Source: Prochlorococcus sp. AG-402-O21
Lineage (GTDB): Bacteria > Cyanobacteriota > Cyanobacteriia > PCC-6307 > Cyanobiaceae
Assembly (NCBI GenBank): GCA_003216375.1
Contig: QCIZ01000003.1
Coordinates: 80,245 to 144,244, forward strand
Direction: 5' to 3'
DNA length: 64,000 bases
This document shows positions 38,187-48,952 of the stretch, piece by piece; within the stretch, counting starts at the first letter, position 1, and the number at the start of each line of letters is the position of its first letter. A program made the position numbers and the translations under genes. Under the pieces are notes generated by a model. That model was not told the DNA's origin, ran no database searches, and saw only the letters and a program-made list of their open reading frames with translations.

Positions 38187-38333
38187 ATGACTGCAAAAAT
38201 TGAGGGTATTGAAATTCTCAAACAAAAAGAAATTCAAGAGCCAACGAACGTTGATTATTCTCTAAATGTTTTGGTAGATCAGAGCGAGAGTGAAATTACA
38301 TGGATTAAACTTCATCAAATGTTTGATAAGTAA
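38187..38333 (+). CDS. Small hypothetical protein (48 aa)
   Basis: ATG at 38187 to TAA at 38333. Starts MTAKIEGIEILKQKEIQEPT and ends in ITWIKLHQMFDK. Acidic, soluble, compositionally normal. No Shine-Dalgarno or family recognised. Confidence 0.45.
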   Translation: MTAKIEGIEILKQKEIQEPTNVDYSLNVLVDQSESEITWIKLHQMFDK

Positions 38334-38399
38334 AGAGTTTAAAAACTTTCTCTATCACTTTTGGTTATGAAAATTTCTACGTCATCGAATGTTAGTAAA

Positions 38400-38471
38400 T
38401 GGGCGATACTGGAATCGAACCAGTGACTCCTACCGTGTCAAGGTAGTGCTCTACCTCTGAGCTAATCGCCC
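38400..38471 (-). tRNA. trnV-GAC: tRNA-Val (GAC)
   Basis: The reverse complement folds as a 72-base tRNA. The acceptor stem is GGGCGAT/ATCGCCC with discriminator A at 38400. The D arm AGCTC...GAGC, anticodon stem CTACC/GGTAG with loop TTGACAC (anticodon GAC), and T arm CTGGTTCGATTCCAG are all present. CCA is not encoded. Flanked by a small ORF and the S4-domain gene; no integrase or att repeat is visible nearby. Confidence 0.97.
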
Positions 38472-38539
38472 TTGTAAGTCAATTTAGAATTGTAATACTA
38501 AGTTCCTCAATGAAGTTAGCAGGCAATAGGACCTAATAA

Positions 38540-39328
38540 TCATTGCCTTAGTAATTTGATTCTCCAACGCTCTTTTTTCGTTTTGTCGATATTTAAAATT
38601 TTAAGTGAACCTTTTTTTTCTAAATGAATAAGGTCTCCAACAATTACAGATTTGCTGGGCTGATTTTGTAAAGCCCAGTTAAGTCGCAAAAATCCTTTCT
38701 TGATTTGTGTGGTTATTTTTGACCTTGATAACCCAAAACCTGCAGAAGCTATTGCATCAATCCTTGTAGATGCCTCAACCGTATTGATTACTTTCTCTGG
38801 CCTATTAAAAGGGATCTCCATCTCGCTTATATCTAATGCCTGGATTGATATTTCAACTTCTCTTAGCTTTCCATTACTTTGATCTAATGAATCAGCACAT
38901 TTTTCCGAGCATATAGCTTGAGCTCCTCTATCTCTTATTAGCCAAATGTCTCCAATTTCACCTGCTTGCGCATGAAGTTCATATAAGATATCTCTAAAAT
39001 CATTTTGGTTGGCTCTGTCAAAAAGGAAATTACCTTTAATATAAACACCCTTTAAAGGAATATTGATAGAGGGAAAGTTAATCTCTTCTTCTGATCTTAG
39101 GAAACATATCCTTTTACGCTCTGCACGCGGGAATCCTCCCTCGAAAAGAAGATTTATATCATTTAAATTGTTAAATTTATTTTTTACTTCCTCTACTAAT
39201 TGTGCTGATACAAAAGGAGACCATACAGCTACTCTCTCATTTAGAGCCTTTTCCGCGAAGTGAAGTAAAGTCTCTAAATCATTACGAAAAGGACTTTTAA
39301 ATAGAATCTTTTCTTTTGGCAGATGCAT
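38540..39328 (-). CDS. S4-domain RNA-binding protein (photosystem II S4 family, YlmH-like)
   Basis: 262 residues. The N-terminal two-thirds has the YlmH-like fold (landmarks WSPFVSAQLVEEV, FEGGFPRAERKRICFL, RDILYELHAQAGEIGDIW). The C-terminal ~70 residues form an S4 RNA-binding domain (ASTRIDAIASAGFGLSRSKITTQIKKGFLRLNW, with VGDLIHLEKKGSLKI). The cyanobacterial family is annotated as photosystem II S4 protein, but its role is not established. Confidence 0.82.
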   Translation of the reverse strand: MHLPKEKILFKSPFRNDLETLLHFAEKALNERVAVWSPFVSAQLVEEVKNKFNNLNDINLLFEGGFPRAERKRICFLRSEEEINFPSINIPLKGVYIKGNFLFDRANQNDFRDILYELHAQAGEIGDIWLIRDRGAQAICSEKCADSLDQSNGKLREVEISIQALDISEMEIPFNRPEKVINTVEASTRIDAIASAGFGLSRSKITTQIKKGFLRLNWALQNQPSKSVIVGDLIHLEKKGSLKILNIDKTKKERWRIKLLRQ

Positions 39329-39480
39329 GAAAAGAGATGGAATTTTCTTGTTTTATTGCTAAATAGTCTAAACCATTTCTTCTTTTTTCTTTTGTATTTA
39401 GAGAAATATAATATACATTCTTGAATCAGAATTATTAATATTTATTTTCGCTTTTTAAAATATTATTTAACTTAGTTTTT

Positions 39481-40047
39481 CTATCCTTTTCCTATGGTTA
39501 TTACCTCTAGGCTGTCTGCTTCTTTTAGGATTGCCCAAGGTGGTTCTATTTCTATTGGTAATTCTAGAATTAACAGCCAAAAACCTTCTTCACTTTTTTT
39601 TTGAAGAGCTCTCAAATCATCGGCTGTTTCTTGTCTAATCCCTCCAGCTGAAAAAAAACTTCCCAGCGCTCCTGAAATCATTCCAACTAGGCCACCTAAA
39701 AGCTTCTCTAATTGATTTGGGAATCCCATATCTGCAAATGTCTTCAGATCGGTCATTTGAGAAAAGCTTAGGCCTGCAATAAAACCAAAGGGTATTAACC
39801 ATGTCGCTAAAGTTTTTTGGCGATCTTTTTGAGCAAGAGCTGGATTCAAAAGCTTTATATTATTAAAACTTGATTGATTGGCAAATACTTCTTCAGATGT
39901 GTCTAAATTTGAATTCTCATGCTCCGATTTCTTCTTTAATGGTTCTACAAGATCGCAATTAAGAATTGGTGTTTGAGCCTCTCTCAACTTGAGTAGCAAC
40001 TCTTTCGCTGGGTTTTTTCCTTTTAGGATGAAGACGTATGTGGACAC
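39481..40047 (-). CDS. Conserved-type hypothetical membrane-associated protein (188 aa)
   Basis: Starts MSTYVFILKGKNPAKELLLK, with a Ser/Asn/Glu-rich linker and then two hydrophobic Gly-rich stretches (LIPFGFIAGLSFSQM, LGGLVGMISGALGSFFSAGG). The C-terminal domain (FWLLILELPIEIEPPW) is soluble. It diverges from serA. The picocyanobacterial family is of unknown function. Confidence 0.6.
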   Translation of the reverse strand: MSTYVFILKGKNPAKELLLKLREAQTPILNCDLVEPLKKKSEHENSNLDTSEEVFANQSSFNNIKLLNPALAQKDRQKTLATWLIPFGFIAGLSFSQMTDLKTFADMGFPNQLEKLLGGLVGMISGALGSFFSAGGIRQETADDLRALQKKSEEGFWLLILELPIEIEPPWAILKEADSLEVITIGKG

Positions 40048-40151
40048 TAATTAGCTCCTTGAAATGTTTGGATATTCAATCCTGCTCAACATAATTCTGG
40101 TCAGCGGCAAATAGATCACTAAAGTTCAGATCGGCACGTTTATCGCCTTTA

Positions 40152-41738
40152 ATGACGAAAGTTCTTGTTTCTGATCCTATTGATCAAGCAGGTATAGATA
40201 TTCTTACTCAGGTTGCTCAGGTTGACCAAAAAGTAGGTCTTTCGATAGATCAGTTAAAGAATATTATTTGCGATTATGACGGATTAATGATTCGTTCAGG
40301 AACTCAAGTCACTTCAGATGTGATCGCTGAGGCTAAGAAATTAAGAATCATTGGTAGAGCTGGAGTTGGCGTTGATAATGTTGATGTACCAACTGCGACA
40401 AGAAAGGGTGTATTAGTTGTTAATTCGCCAGGCGGAAACACGATTGCAGCAGCAGAGCATGCATTAGCAATGATTCTTGCATTATCTAGAAATATTCCTC
40501 AAGCACATGCAAGTATGTTTTCTGGAGGCTGGGATCGCAAGAAATATGTAGGAAATGAGCTTTATAAGAAAACTTTAGGAGTCGTTGGACTTGGCAAGAT
40601 TGGATCTCATGTGGCCAAAGTTGCAAATGCAATGGGTATGGAAGTTATTGGATTTGATCCTTTCGTTTCTACTGAAAGAGCGCAGCAAATGCAGGTTGTA
40701 TTAAGTGATATTGAAGAGTTGTTCAAAAAATCCGATTATGTAACCCTTCATCTTCCAAGGACACCTGAGACAGAGAATTTAGTTGATATGGATCTTTTAA
40801 GAAAAATGAAACCAACTGCAAGATTGGTCAATTGTGCAAGAGGTGGAATTATAAATGAAAATGATTTAGCTCATGCATTAGAAGAAAATGTTATTCAAGG
40901 TGCTGCTATCGATGTATATGCAAAAGAACCTTTAGATGAGAAGTCCCCTTTACGAGCTGTAAAAAAAGGCTTAGTACTTACTCCACATCTAGGTGCTTCA
41001 ACTGTTGAGGCACAACAAAATGTAGCTATAGATGTTGCAGAACAAATTAGAGATGTTCTTTTAGGTTTACCTGCACGCAGTGCCGTAAATATTCCAGGTC
41101 TTAGCGCAGAGATAATGGATAGTCTTAAACCACATTTAAAACTTGCGGAGACATTAGGATTACTAGTTAGTCAAATTTCGGGGGGACAGATTCAAAAATT
41201 AGAAGTACGTTTGCAAGGAGAATTCGCTCAACATCCTTCTCAACCTCTAGTTATTGCAACTTTGAAGGGATTACTCACTAGTGCATTGGGAGACAAAATT
41301 AATTATGTAAACGCTTCATTGGAAGCGAAAGGACGTGGTATTGATGTTGTCGAAATTAAGGATGAGTTGAGCCCAGAGTTTGCCCGAGGGTCCTTGCAGT
41401 TGGATAGTTTTAGCGACAAAGGTGGACATAGTGTCTCTGGGACTATTTTTGGTGATGGTGATCTTGGTATTACAAGTATTGATGAATATCCGATAAATTT
41501 TGTGCCAAGTAGACATATGCTTTTTACCAGGCATAGAGATATGCCTGGAATTATTGGTCAGATAGGTTCACTTCTCGGAAAACACAATGTAAATATTGCA
41601 TCAATGCAAGTAGGAAGAAGGATTGTTAGAGGTGAGGCAGTTATGGTCTTAAGTATCGATGATCCTATCCCATCTGAGTTGTTGGGCTTAATTCTTTCAA
41701 TGAAAGGAATTAACGAAGCTCATTCTGTAACTTTATAA
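40152..41738 (+). CDS. serA: D-3-phosphoglycerate dehydrogenase
   Basis: 528 residues, the long form. NAD-binding GVVGLGKIGSHVAKVANAMG, catalytic Arg in NCARGGIINE, Glu in PLDEKSPL (VYAKEP) and His in LTPHLGAST are present. An intervening (ASB) domain follows, then a C-terminal ACT domain (HRDMPGIIGQIGSLLGKHNVNIASMQVGR) that binds serine for feedback control. First step of serine synthesis from 3-phosphoglycerate. prmA begins one base after the stop. Confidence 0.96.
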   Translation: MTKVLVSDPIDQAGIDILTQVAQVDQKVGLSIDQLKNIICDYDGLMIRSGTQVTSDVIAEAKKLRIIGRAGVGVDNVDVPTATRKGVLVVNSPGGNTIAAAEHALAMILALSRNIPQAHASMFSGGWDRKKYVGNELYKKTLGVVGLGKIGSHVAKVANAMGMEVIGFDPFVSTERAQQMQVVLSDIEELFKKSDYVTLHLPRTPETENLVDMDLLRKMKPTARLVNCARGGIINENDLAHALEENVIQGAAIDVYAKEPLDEKSPLRAVKKGLVLTPHLGASTVEAQQNVAIDVAEQIRDVLLGLPARSAVNIPGLSAEIMDSLKPHLKLAETLGLLVSQISGGQIQKLEVRLQGEFAQHPSQPLVIATLKGLLTSALGDKINYVNASLEAKGRGIDVVEIKDELSPEFARGSLQLDSFSDKGGHSVSGTIFGDGDLGITSIDEYPINFVPSRHMLFTRHRDMPGIIGQIGSLLGKHNVNIASMQVGRRIVRGEAVMVLSIDDPIPSELLGLILSMKGINEAHSVTL

Positions 41739-41739
41739 A

Positions 41740-43012
<1,273 letters not shown>

Positions 43013-43121
43013 TATTAATTTTTTTGCCAGATTTTTATCGTTTTGCTTGCCAAGTATCTATTTCCTCGCCAACCTCTTATTTATGTGCTCATGGGCGCAA
43101 ATAAAATTATTTAGTGATTAA

Positions 43122-43511
43122 TTGATCTCAGAAGTTTTACCAACCGACAAAGTTCAAGATCTTTTAGATCATGGTTCTATTCACTCAAGTATCGGAGGTC
43201 AATTTAGTTTTAGGGTTTTAGGCCCATGTTGTCGCCTTTATGACCGTGAGGAATTACCTTGGCCTTGTTGCAGACTCTCATGGCGAAGTAAGGAACCTAG
43301 TTGGAGAAGAATTGGGAAAAGATTGGTTGCTGATATTTCTGCACAAAAATGCCCATCATATTCAGTTGAGATTATCCAACCAGGCGTCAAACCTACAAAA
43401 ACAATTTTGACGTTTTTTTCTCGTCGTTTAGACACGAATATTCAGGAATGGTGGTATAGCAAACATCCACGTTCTAGAGATAGTTCAAATATTGCGCCTC
43501 AAGCTGCATGA
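43122..43511 (+). CDS. Cys-rich hypothetical protein (129 aa)
   Basis: TTG start. Two CC pairs within a Trp/Arg-rich region (GPCCRLYDREELPWPCCRLSW) and a further Cys in SAQKCPSYS. A basic, soluble protein with a polar tail. The paired cysteines might bind metal or form disulphides. No family recognised. Confidence 0.55.
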   Translation: MISEVLPTDKVQDLLDHGSIHSSIGGQFSFRVLGPCCRLYDREELPWPCCRLSWRSKEPSWRRIGKRLVADISAQKCPSYSVEIIQPGVKPTKTILTFFSRRLDTNIQEWWYSKHPRSRDSSNIAPQAA

Positions 43512-43636
43512 ATTTCAGAAAATTAAAAATTAATTTTGGATTTAAAGTGATGAAGATATGAAGCATTTCAGGCATAAGTTCATACCATTTTTCAAATTTG
43601 AAGGATAATTGTAAGTAATTAAATTTCAACACAGGG

Positions 43637-43828
43637 ATGAACTTCGACTATCACGCTGTTGCTTCTGCTGCTACTGCTGCAATTCCGTTGGCTGCTGGAG
43701 CTGCGGGGGTTGGCTATTTTATATTGCGCCAAAAAGGCTTTGGCTTTGGCACCTCACATTTGTTAGTTGGGTTGCCTATGTTTGCTGTTGGCGGAGCTGC
43801 AGCGGCTTTCTTTCTTATCACAAAGTGA
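43637..43828 (+). CDS. Small two-helix membrane protein (63 aa)
   Basis: MNFDYHAVASAATAAIPLAAGAAGVGYFIL forms an Ala/Gly-rich first helix. A short basic turn (RQKGFGFG) and a second helix (LLVGLPMFAVGGAAAAFFLIT) follow. The sequence looks conserved in marine picocyanobacteria; function unknown. Followed by a very strong hairpin. Confidence 0.65.
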   Translation: MNFDYHAVASAATAAIPLAAGAAGVGYFILRQKGFGFGTSHLLVGLPMFAVGGAAAAFFLITK

Positions 43829-43840
43829 TATAGGTCAGAA

Positions 43841-43890
43841 ATTAACCAATAAGAAAGGGGGGCATTGGCCCCCCTTTCTTATTGGTTAAT
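43841..43890. terminator. Perfect 23-bp inverted repeat, bidirectional terminator
   Basis: Arms 43841-43863 and 43868-43890 are perfectly complementary (ATTAACCAATAAGAAA then GGGGGGC), with a four-base loop ATTG. It lies between convergent genes (63-aa protein and pentapeptide protein). T-rich sequence follows only modestly on either side, but the A-rich/T-rich outer stem halves can serve as U tracts. Confidence 0.85.
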
Positions 43891-43907
43891 TAAATCTTTT
43901 GTTGAAT

Positions 43908-44456
43908 TTAAGTACCTGGGTTGAAACCTTGACCTTTGGTCGCAGGTACATATCCAGCAGCTGTTGTGCTACAACCAAGACTTTCGGCTGTGCTTCCAGT
44001 AGCTACTTTACATAGATTCTTTTGTTGACTTCTATCTAATACAGCATCAGTAAAGTCAGCGCCATCAATGGTTACACCATCAAAAACACTCTTAAGTAAT
44101 TCTGCACCAGTTAGCTTTACATTTGTGAGGTTCGCATTATCAAACCTTGTTGCATAGGCAATGACATTGGTCATGTTTGCGCCCGTTAGATCAGAGTCCT
44201 TCAAAGTTGAGACACTGAAATAAGCCCCAGTGAAATTCGCCCCACCAAGATCTTTTCCTGATAAGTCGTATTTTACATACTCTGTATTTTGTAAGTCCTT
44301 ACCAGCCAAGCTTGTATCTAAGCTCTCAACTGAAGAAGGATCGCTGGGATACAGGGCACTTACAGAAAGAGGACTAATAATGAGACTTACAAGCACAGGT
44401 ATCAAGACAAATAGTCTTGTAAGAGACCGTTTAAGGGAAGAAATAAGAGAATCCAT
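43908..44456 (-). CDS. Exported pentapeptide-repeat protein
   Basis: About 182 residues from the ATG at 44456 (the frame extends five codons upstream). A signal peptide ends near SVSA-LYPSD, so the protein is periplasmic or thylakoid-lumenal. The mature part carries A(D/N)LxX repeats (SGKDLGGANFTGAYF, LTGANMTNV, NLTNVKLTGAELL, DGADFTDAVL) forming a right-handed beta helix. Two Cys near the C-terminus (NLCKVATG, LGCSTT). It resembles the lumenal pentapeptide proteins of chloroplasts. Function unknown. Confidence 0.8.
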   Translation of the reverse strand: MDSLISSLKRSLTRLFVLIPVLVSLIISPLSVSALYPSDPSSVESLDTSLAGKDLQNTEYVKYDLSGKDLGGANFTGAYFSVSTLKDSDLTGANMTNVIAYATRFDNANLTNVKLTGAELLKSVFDGVTIDGADFTDAVLDRSQQKNLCKVATGSTAESLGCSTTAAGYVPATKGQGFNPGT

Positions 44457-44530
44457 TAATAACGCCAGCAATTAAAGAAGCACCAAACTCGACTATTGTT
44501 TCATGTAGAGGCATTTCATAGGCAAAGGGA

Positions 44531-45493
44531 TCACGAACTGTTGCAGTTGCGGCTCTTATTTACATCAATCTGAAGAAAGTCTTTTGCTAACTGGGTATTT
44601 GGAAAAATTGCTTTTGCTTCATTAAGCAAATCATTAGGACATGTTTGATTCCCAGGGGTATATCTCGGGCTCAAATGAGTCAGAATTAGTTGATTGACAT
44701 TTGCTTTTGCAGCAATTTCAGCCGCCATTGTGGCGGTTGAATGACCACGTTGATAAGCCATCTCGGTTTCTTTAAATGCATATGTAGCTTCATGAATTAA
44801 TAGATCAGCTTCTCTTGAAATTTCAATTGCGGATTCTGTATAAACAGTATCTGTGCAGTAAACAATGCTTACCCCAGGCCTAGGAGGTCCGCAGAATTCT
44901 TTCCCAGAAAAAATTCGTCCATCATCTAAGCGCACTTCCTCTCCTCTTTGGAGTGCAGCATATACAGGGCCAGGAGGTATTTTTTGTGATTTTGCTTTGT
45001 CTATGTCGAATCTGCCAGGTCTGGATTTCTGATTCACTCTGTATGCAAAAGATGGGATTCGATGCTTTAGCGGAGCAGTTTTGACTTCTAAATCGGAATC
45101 TTTAAACAAAATTTCTTGATTAATAGCAGCATTTTCGACCTTATGGAATTTTAGAGAGTAAGCCAATCTGCTAGAACTGTTATATAAACAAGAATCAATA
45201 AAGTTTTTAAGAGGAGCTGGCCCGAATAACTCAATTCCAGAACTGCTCCCTGCTAATCCAATACTTGCTAGAAGCCCAGGCAAACCATAAATATGATCCC
45301 CATGCATATGAGTAATAAATATTTTTTTTATTTGAGATAATTTAAGATTGCTTCTGATGAACTGATGCTGGGTACCCTCGCCACAATCAAACAACCACAA
45401 ATCAGATCTTTGTGGAGGCTTTAGTACCATCGCTGATACGTTCCTATTAAGAGTTGGAACTCCTGAGCTTGTTCCTAGAAAAGTGACTTGCAA
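44531..45493 (-). CDS. rnz: Ribonuclease Z
   Basis: 320 residues from TTG (AGGGG upstream on the minus strand). The metallo-beta-lactamase motif is [25 protein letters not shown] and the HEATY segment supply further metal ligands. [16 protein letters not shown] at the N-terminus is typical of tRNase Z. It removes the 3' trailer of tRNA precursors, needed here because the tRNA gene in this window lacks an encoded CCA. Confidence 0.93.
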   Translation of the reverse strand: MQVTFLGTSSGVPTLNRNVSAMVLKPPQRSDLWLFDCGEGTQHQFIRSNLKLSQIKKIFITHMHGDHIYGLPGLLASIGLAGSSSGIELFGPAPLKNFIDSCLYNSSSRLAYSLKFHKVENAAINQEILFKDSDLEVKTAPLKHRIPSFAYRVNQKSRPGRFDIDKAKSQKIPPGPVYAALQRGEEVRLDDGRIFSGKEFCGPPRPGVSIVYCTDTVYTESAIEISREADLLIHEATYAFKETEMAYQRGHSTATMAAEIAAKANVNQLILTHLSPRYTPGNQTCPNDLLNEAKAIFPNTQLAKDFLQIDVNKSRNCNSS

Positions 45494-45589
45494 GTTTTCC
45501 CCTTTTAAGACATGGTGACATTCATAGCTTTGACCACTGGTGGATCTTCTTTCTTATAGGCAAAATTAGTACCTATATCCAATTTTATT

Positions 45590-46807
45590 GTGAGCGCATC
45601 ACCTACAAGAAAATCTGGATGGGCAATCATCTTTATAGCTATATTTTTCATCTCTCCATTAAAGGTAATTGCTGGCAAAGAGCCAGTAATACGTGTCTTA
45701 ATTGGTGAAGAAAATAAGGCAAGATTTAGAGCAGATGGCTCCAAATCTATTTTTGTTCAAGGGATTTCTTCTAAACAAAGACCTATTAAATCCATAAATA
45801 TAGTTTATGGTAGCGGTGCCGCTACTTATTCTATAAATAACAACCTAAATTCATGGTTTGAATTACCTGAGAATTTTAATTTGATAATTAAAAATAATGA
45901 TGATCGTGGCATTTGGTATAAAAATAGAAGATATGCAGGAGAATTAAGAGTTTTATTAAATGATCAGAAGTTGCAAATAATAAATTATTTAAAATTAGAA
46001 AAATATTTAAAAAGTGTGGTAGGTAGCGAAATGCCTAAAGAATTTCCACTTGCAGCACTTCAAGCTCAAGCAATAGCGGCTAGGACTTATGTTTTAAAAC
46101 TTTTAGGGAAGAATGAATTTTTTGATATTCATTCAACTCAAGCTAGTCAAGTTTATTTAGGCCTTGAAGCTGAAACAGCAAAAATAAATAGGGCAGTCAG
46201 AAGTACAAGTTCACTTGCTTTGTTTTATGAAAATAAACTTATAGAGGCAGTTTTCCATAGTAGTTCAGGAGGTAGAACTGAAAATAGTGGTCAAGTTTGG
46301 AAGTATCAATTGCCTTACTTAAGGAGTGTTATTGATTATGATCAAAATAGTACAAAATATAGATGGTCGAAAAAAATTAGTTCCTCAGAATTAGATAAAA
46401 TATTTTCCGATATAGGTGGACTAAATAGTATTCAAATTAAAAAAAAAAGTAATAGTGATAGAGTCTTAGTGATTAAACTTTATGGGCCCAATGGAACTAA
46501 AAATATTTCTGGTAAAAATTTAAGGAAAAATTTGAAATTACTAAGTAATAAATTTGATGTTAATTTGAAATTTAATCATATTAACCTCGAAAATAAATTA
46601 AATTCTGGTAATAAGGTAGTTGGAAATTCCGCATATGAAACTCTCCCTCCAATTCCAAAAGATTATTTTCTATTAGTGAAAGGTTCTGGTGCTGGGCATG
46701 GGGTGGGAATGAGTCAATGGGGCGCTAAAGCTATGGCTGAAAGAGGAGTAAATTTCCGTAAAATCCTAAGACATTATTATACAGGAGTACAAATAAAGTC
46801 CTATTAA
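45590..46807 (+). CDS. SpoIID/LytB-domain exported protein
   Basis: 405 residues from GTG with an N-terminal signal sequence (WAIIFIAIFFISPLKVIAG). The SpoIID core is clear: GSEMPKEFPLAALQAQAIAARTY, HSSSGGRTENSG, and the C-terminal GSGAGHGVGMSQWGAKAMAERG. SpoIID relatives are lytic transglycosylases acting on denuded peptidoglycan. In cyanobacteria, which do not sporulate, the role is presumably in wall remodelling. Periplasmic. Confidence 0.87.
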   Translation: MSASPTRKSGWAIIFIAIFFISPLKVIAGKEPVIRVLIGEENKARFRADGSKSIFVQGISSKQRPIKSINIVYGSGAATYSINNNLNSWFELPENFNLIIKNNDDRGIWYKNRRYAGELRVLLNDQKLQIINYLKLEKYLKSVVGSEMPKEFPLAALQAQAIAARTYVLKLLGKNEFFDIHSTQASQVYLGLEAETAKINRAVRSTSSLALFYENKLIEAVFHSSSGGRTENSGQVWKYQLPYLRSVIDYDQNSTKYRWSKKISSSELDKIFSDIGGLNSIQIKKKSNSDRVLVIKLYGPNGTKNISGKNLRKNLKLLSNKFDVNLKFNHINLENKLNSGNKVVGNSAYETLPPIPKDYFLLVKGSGAGHGVGMSQWGAKAMAERGVNFRKILRHYYTGVQIKSY

Positions 46808-46857
46808 TAATTATTTAATAGATATATATTATTATTATAAGATTTAGATTTATTCTT

Positions 46858-47802
46858 TTAACCAATTGCATTAAAAACAACCTTAGGCTTGATTTCAAAA
46901 CTTTCATCTAAATCAGCTATGCCTATGATTTTTTTATTTTTATCCATTACTAATATACTTTTATTTTTAGCAATACTATCTTCATTCTTATTATTTTTTG
47001 CTATCTTTAAACGTTTAATATTATTCTGAAAACTTATCTTCCTTCCTAATCGCCAACTAGTTATCTCTTCTTCATGAATTAGTTCAATAGAAGAAAGGTG
47101 TTTAAAAAAAATATTAGGATTAAGAACTTTAGGTTTATTTGGTTCCTGGTAAAATTCTGATTTCTCAGGAAGCAATATGGAATGTTCTTCGGTGAAATTA
47201 TAAGCTTTTGTACGGCGTAACTTTTTCAAGCAACCACCACATCCAATTTTTTTTCCAATGTCTCTAGCTAAAGATCTAATGTATGTTCCTGTAGAACAGT
47301 CGATCTCAATTAATAACTCACCTTTGCTTTGAGACCAGCTTATTAAATTTAATTTGTTAATATTAACTTTTTTAGGAACCAAATCAAATTTTTCTCCTTT
47401 TCTTGCTTTCTTATAAGCTCTCTCTCCTTTGATGTGAACACTAGAAAAAATGGGCGGTGTTTGTAATATCTCACCTCTAAAACTTTCTAGAAGATTATTT
47501 ATATCATTTTCGCTAATTAATGGCCAAGCTCTTGATTTTATTATTTCTCCTTCCAAATCATCAGTATTTGTAGTGGTACCTAACTGAATGGTTCCTTTAT
47601 AAGCTTTAGAGCCTTGTAAATAACAGATTAATCTTGTCGCATTACCTATTGCTATTGGAAGTACTCCAGTAACTGAGGGGTCTAGAGTTCCACTATGTCC
47701 AATTTTTTTGATACCAAATACTTTACGTAGTCTATTGACGCAATCATGAGAAGTCAGCCCAGCAGGCTTATCAATGACAACAAATCCAAAAGGTTTTTCC
47801 AA
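46858..47802 (-). CDS. truB: tRNA pseudouridine-55 synthase
   Basis: 314 residues. GFVVIDKPAGLTSHDCVNRLRK and GHSGTLDPSVTGVLPI hold the catalytic Asp and nearby His. GELLIEIDCSTGTYIRSLARDIG follows. Makes pseudouridine 55 in the T loop of tRNAs. The C-terminal part is Lys/Asn-rich and longer than the minimal enzyme. Confidence 0.94.
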   Translation of the reverse strand: MEKPFGFVVIDKPAGLTSHDCVNRLRKVFGIKKIGHSGTLDPSVTGVLPIAIGNATRLICYLQGSKAYKGTIQLGTTTNTDDLEGEIIKSRAWPLISENDINNLLESFRGEILQTPPIFSSVHIKGERAYKKARKGEKFDLVPKKVNINKLNLISWSQSKGELLIEIDCSTGTYIRSLARDIGKKIGCGGCLKKLRRTKAYNFTEEHSILLPEKSEFYQEPNKPKVLNPNIFFKHLSSIELIHEEEITSWRLGRKISFQNNIKRLKIAKNNKNEDSIAKNKSILVMDKNKKIIGIADLDESFEIKPKVVFNAIG

Positions 47803-47877
47803 AATTAATATTGTAGGTTGAGGCTCACATGAAAAGATTGTTCAATTAACCCTGAACATTTAAAGTTATAACTCAGT

Positions 47878-48645
47878 GTGTTCAGTGAGCCAAATAATAT
47901 GACCAATTTAGATCTCAGTATTTCTAGCTTCATTAAAGATGGATTTCAGTTGAAAAAACACCTTATTGATTTCCTTCATATAAATAATGATCAATTAGAT
48001 CAAAGATTAATTAATGGCGTTGATGAATTGGCAGCTTTGCATCCAGGTGCATTCTCTGAGAACAATGCGGGAGATTTTTATGAAGAAAAAGTTGGAGATG
48101 CCCATTTAATAGATCTAGCATCTTGGCATTTAAATAGTTCTAATTACATAGCTGATACTCTTCGTCTACAACATAAATTTGCTTCTGGGAAAGTATTAGA
48201 TTTTGGTGGTGGTATTGGTACACATGCTCTAGCTGCCTCATTTTTGCCAGATGTTGAACATGTTTGGTTTGTAGATCTTAACCCTCAAAACCGAAGTTTT
48301 GTAGAATATAGATCTAAGAAATTGGGTATAGAAAATAAGATTTCAGTTTTGAGAGACTTAGAAAATACATCTGATGTGATTTTTGATTCTATTGTTTGCT
48401 TGGATGTACTTGAACATCTTCCAGATCCAGCAAAACAATTAAAAATATTTTTGGAAAAACTTTCGCCTAAAGGAATAGCCCTAATGAATTGGTATTTTTA
48501 TAAAGGGGAGAATGGAGAATATCCTTTTCACTTTGACGATACTGCTCTAATTGAGAATTTCTTTTCTACCTTACAATTAAATTACTTAGAAGTTTTCCAT
48601 CCTTTTTTAATTACTACTAGAGCTTATAAACCATTAAAAAAATAA
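47878..48645 (+). CDS. Class I SAM-dependent methyltransferase
   Basis: 255 residues (GTG at 47878; an in-frame ATG at 47899 is an equally plausible start). Motif I is KVLDFGGGIGTHALAAS, motif II FVDLNPQNRSFVEY, and DSIVCLDVLEHLPDPAKQLK is the typical later region. Substrate unknown; the DVLEH form is common in Methyltransf_11/23-type enzymes. Ends two bases from the convergent rpmA stop. Confidence 0.85.
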   Translation: MFSEPNNMTNLDLSISSFIKDGFQLKKHLIDFLHINNDQLDQRLINGVDELAALHPGAFSENNAGDFYEEKVGDAHLIDLASWHLNSSNYIADTLRLQHKFASGKVLDFGGGIGTHALAASFLPDVEHVWFVDLNPQNRSFVEYRSKKLGIENKISVLRDLENTSDVIFDSIVCLDVLEHLPDPAKQLKIFLEKLSPKGIALMNWYFYKGENGEYPFHFDDTALIENFFSTLQLNYLEVFHPFLITTRAYKPLKK

Positions 48646-48646
48646 A

Positions 48647-48919
48647 TTAGCTAGCTTTCGCAGTGGAAATGTTAATTCTTTTTCTATTTCTCAAACCTCT
48701 TCGAATACTTTCAAAATTAACAGAACCATCGGTTAAGGCGAAAAGAGTATCATCTTTCCCTCTCCCTACATTGATTCCTGGAAGGATAGAGGTGCCTCTT
48801 TGACGAATGAGAATAGACCCAGCCGTTACTTTCTCTCCACCATAAGCTTTTACACCAAGTCTTTTTGAGTTTGAATCTCTTCCATTTCTAGTTGATCCAG
48901 TACCTTTCTTATGAGCCAT
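48647..48919 (-). CDS. rpmA: Ribosomal protein L27
   Basis: 90 residues. [22 protein letters not shown] and [17 protein letters not shown] are the L27 signature. Large-subunit protein near the peptidyl-transferase centre. It lies 33 bp after rplU, the usual operon. Confidence 0.97.
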   Translation of the reverse strand: MAHKKGTGSTRNGRDSNSKRLGVKAYGGEKVTAGSILIRQRGTSILPGINVGRGKDDTLFALTDGSVNFESIRRGLRNRKRINISTAKAS

Positions 48920-48952
48920 GATTTATTTAATCTTTTAATTTTTTTGAATTTA

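Noticed and set aside
38400..38471. tRNA-Val as an integration site for an island
   Set aside because: No integrase gene or direct repeat of the tRNA 3' end is visible in the window.
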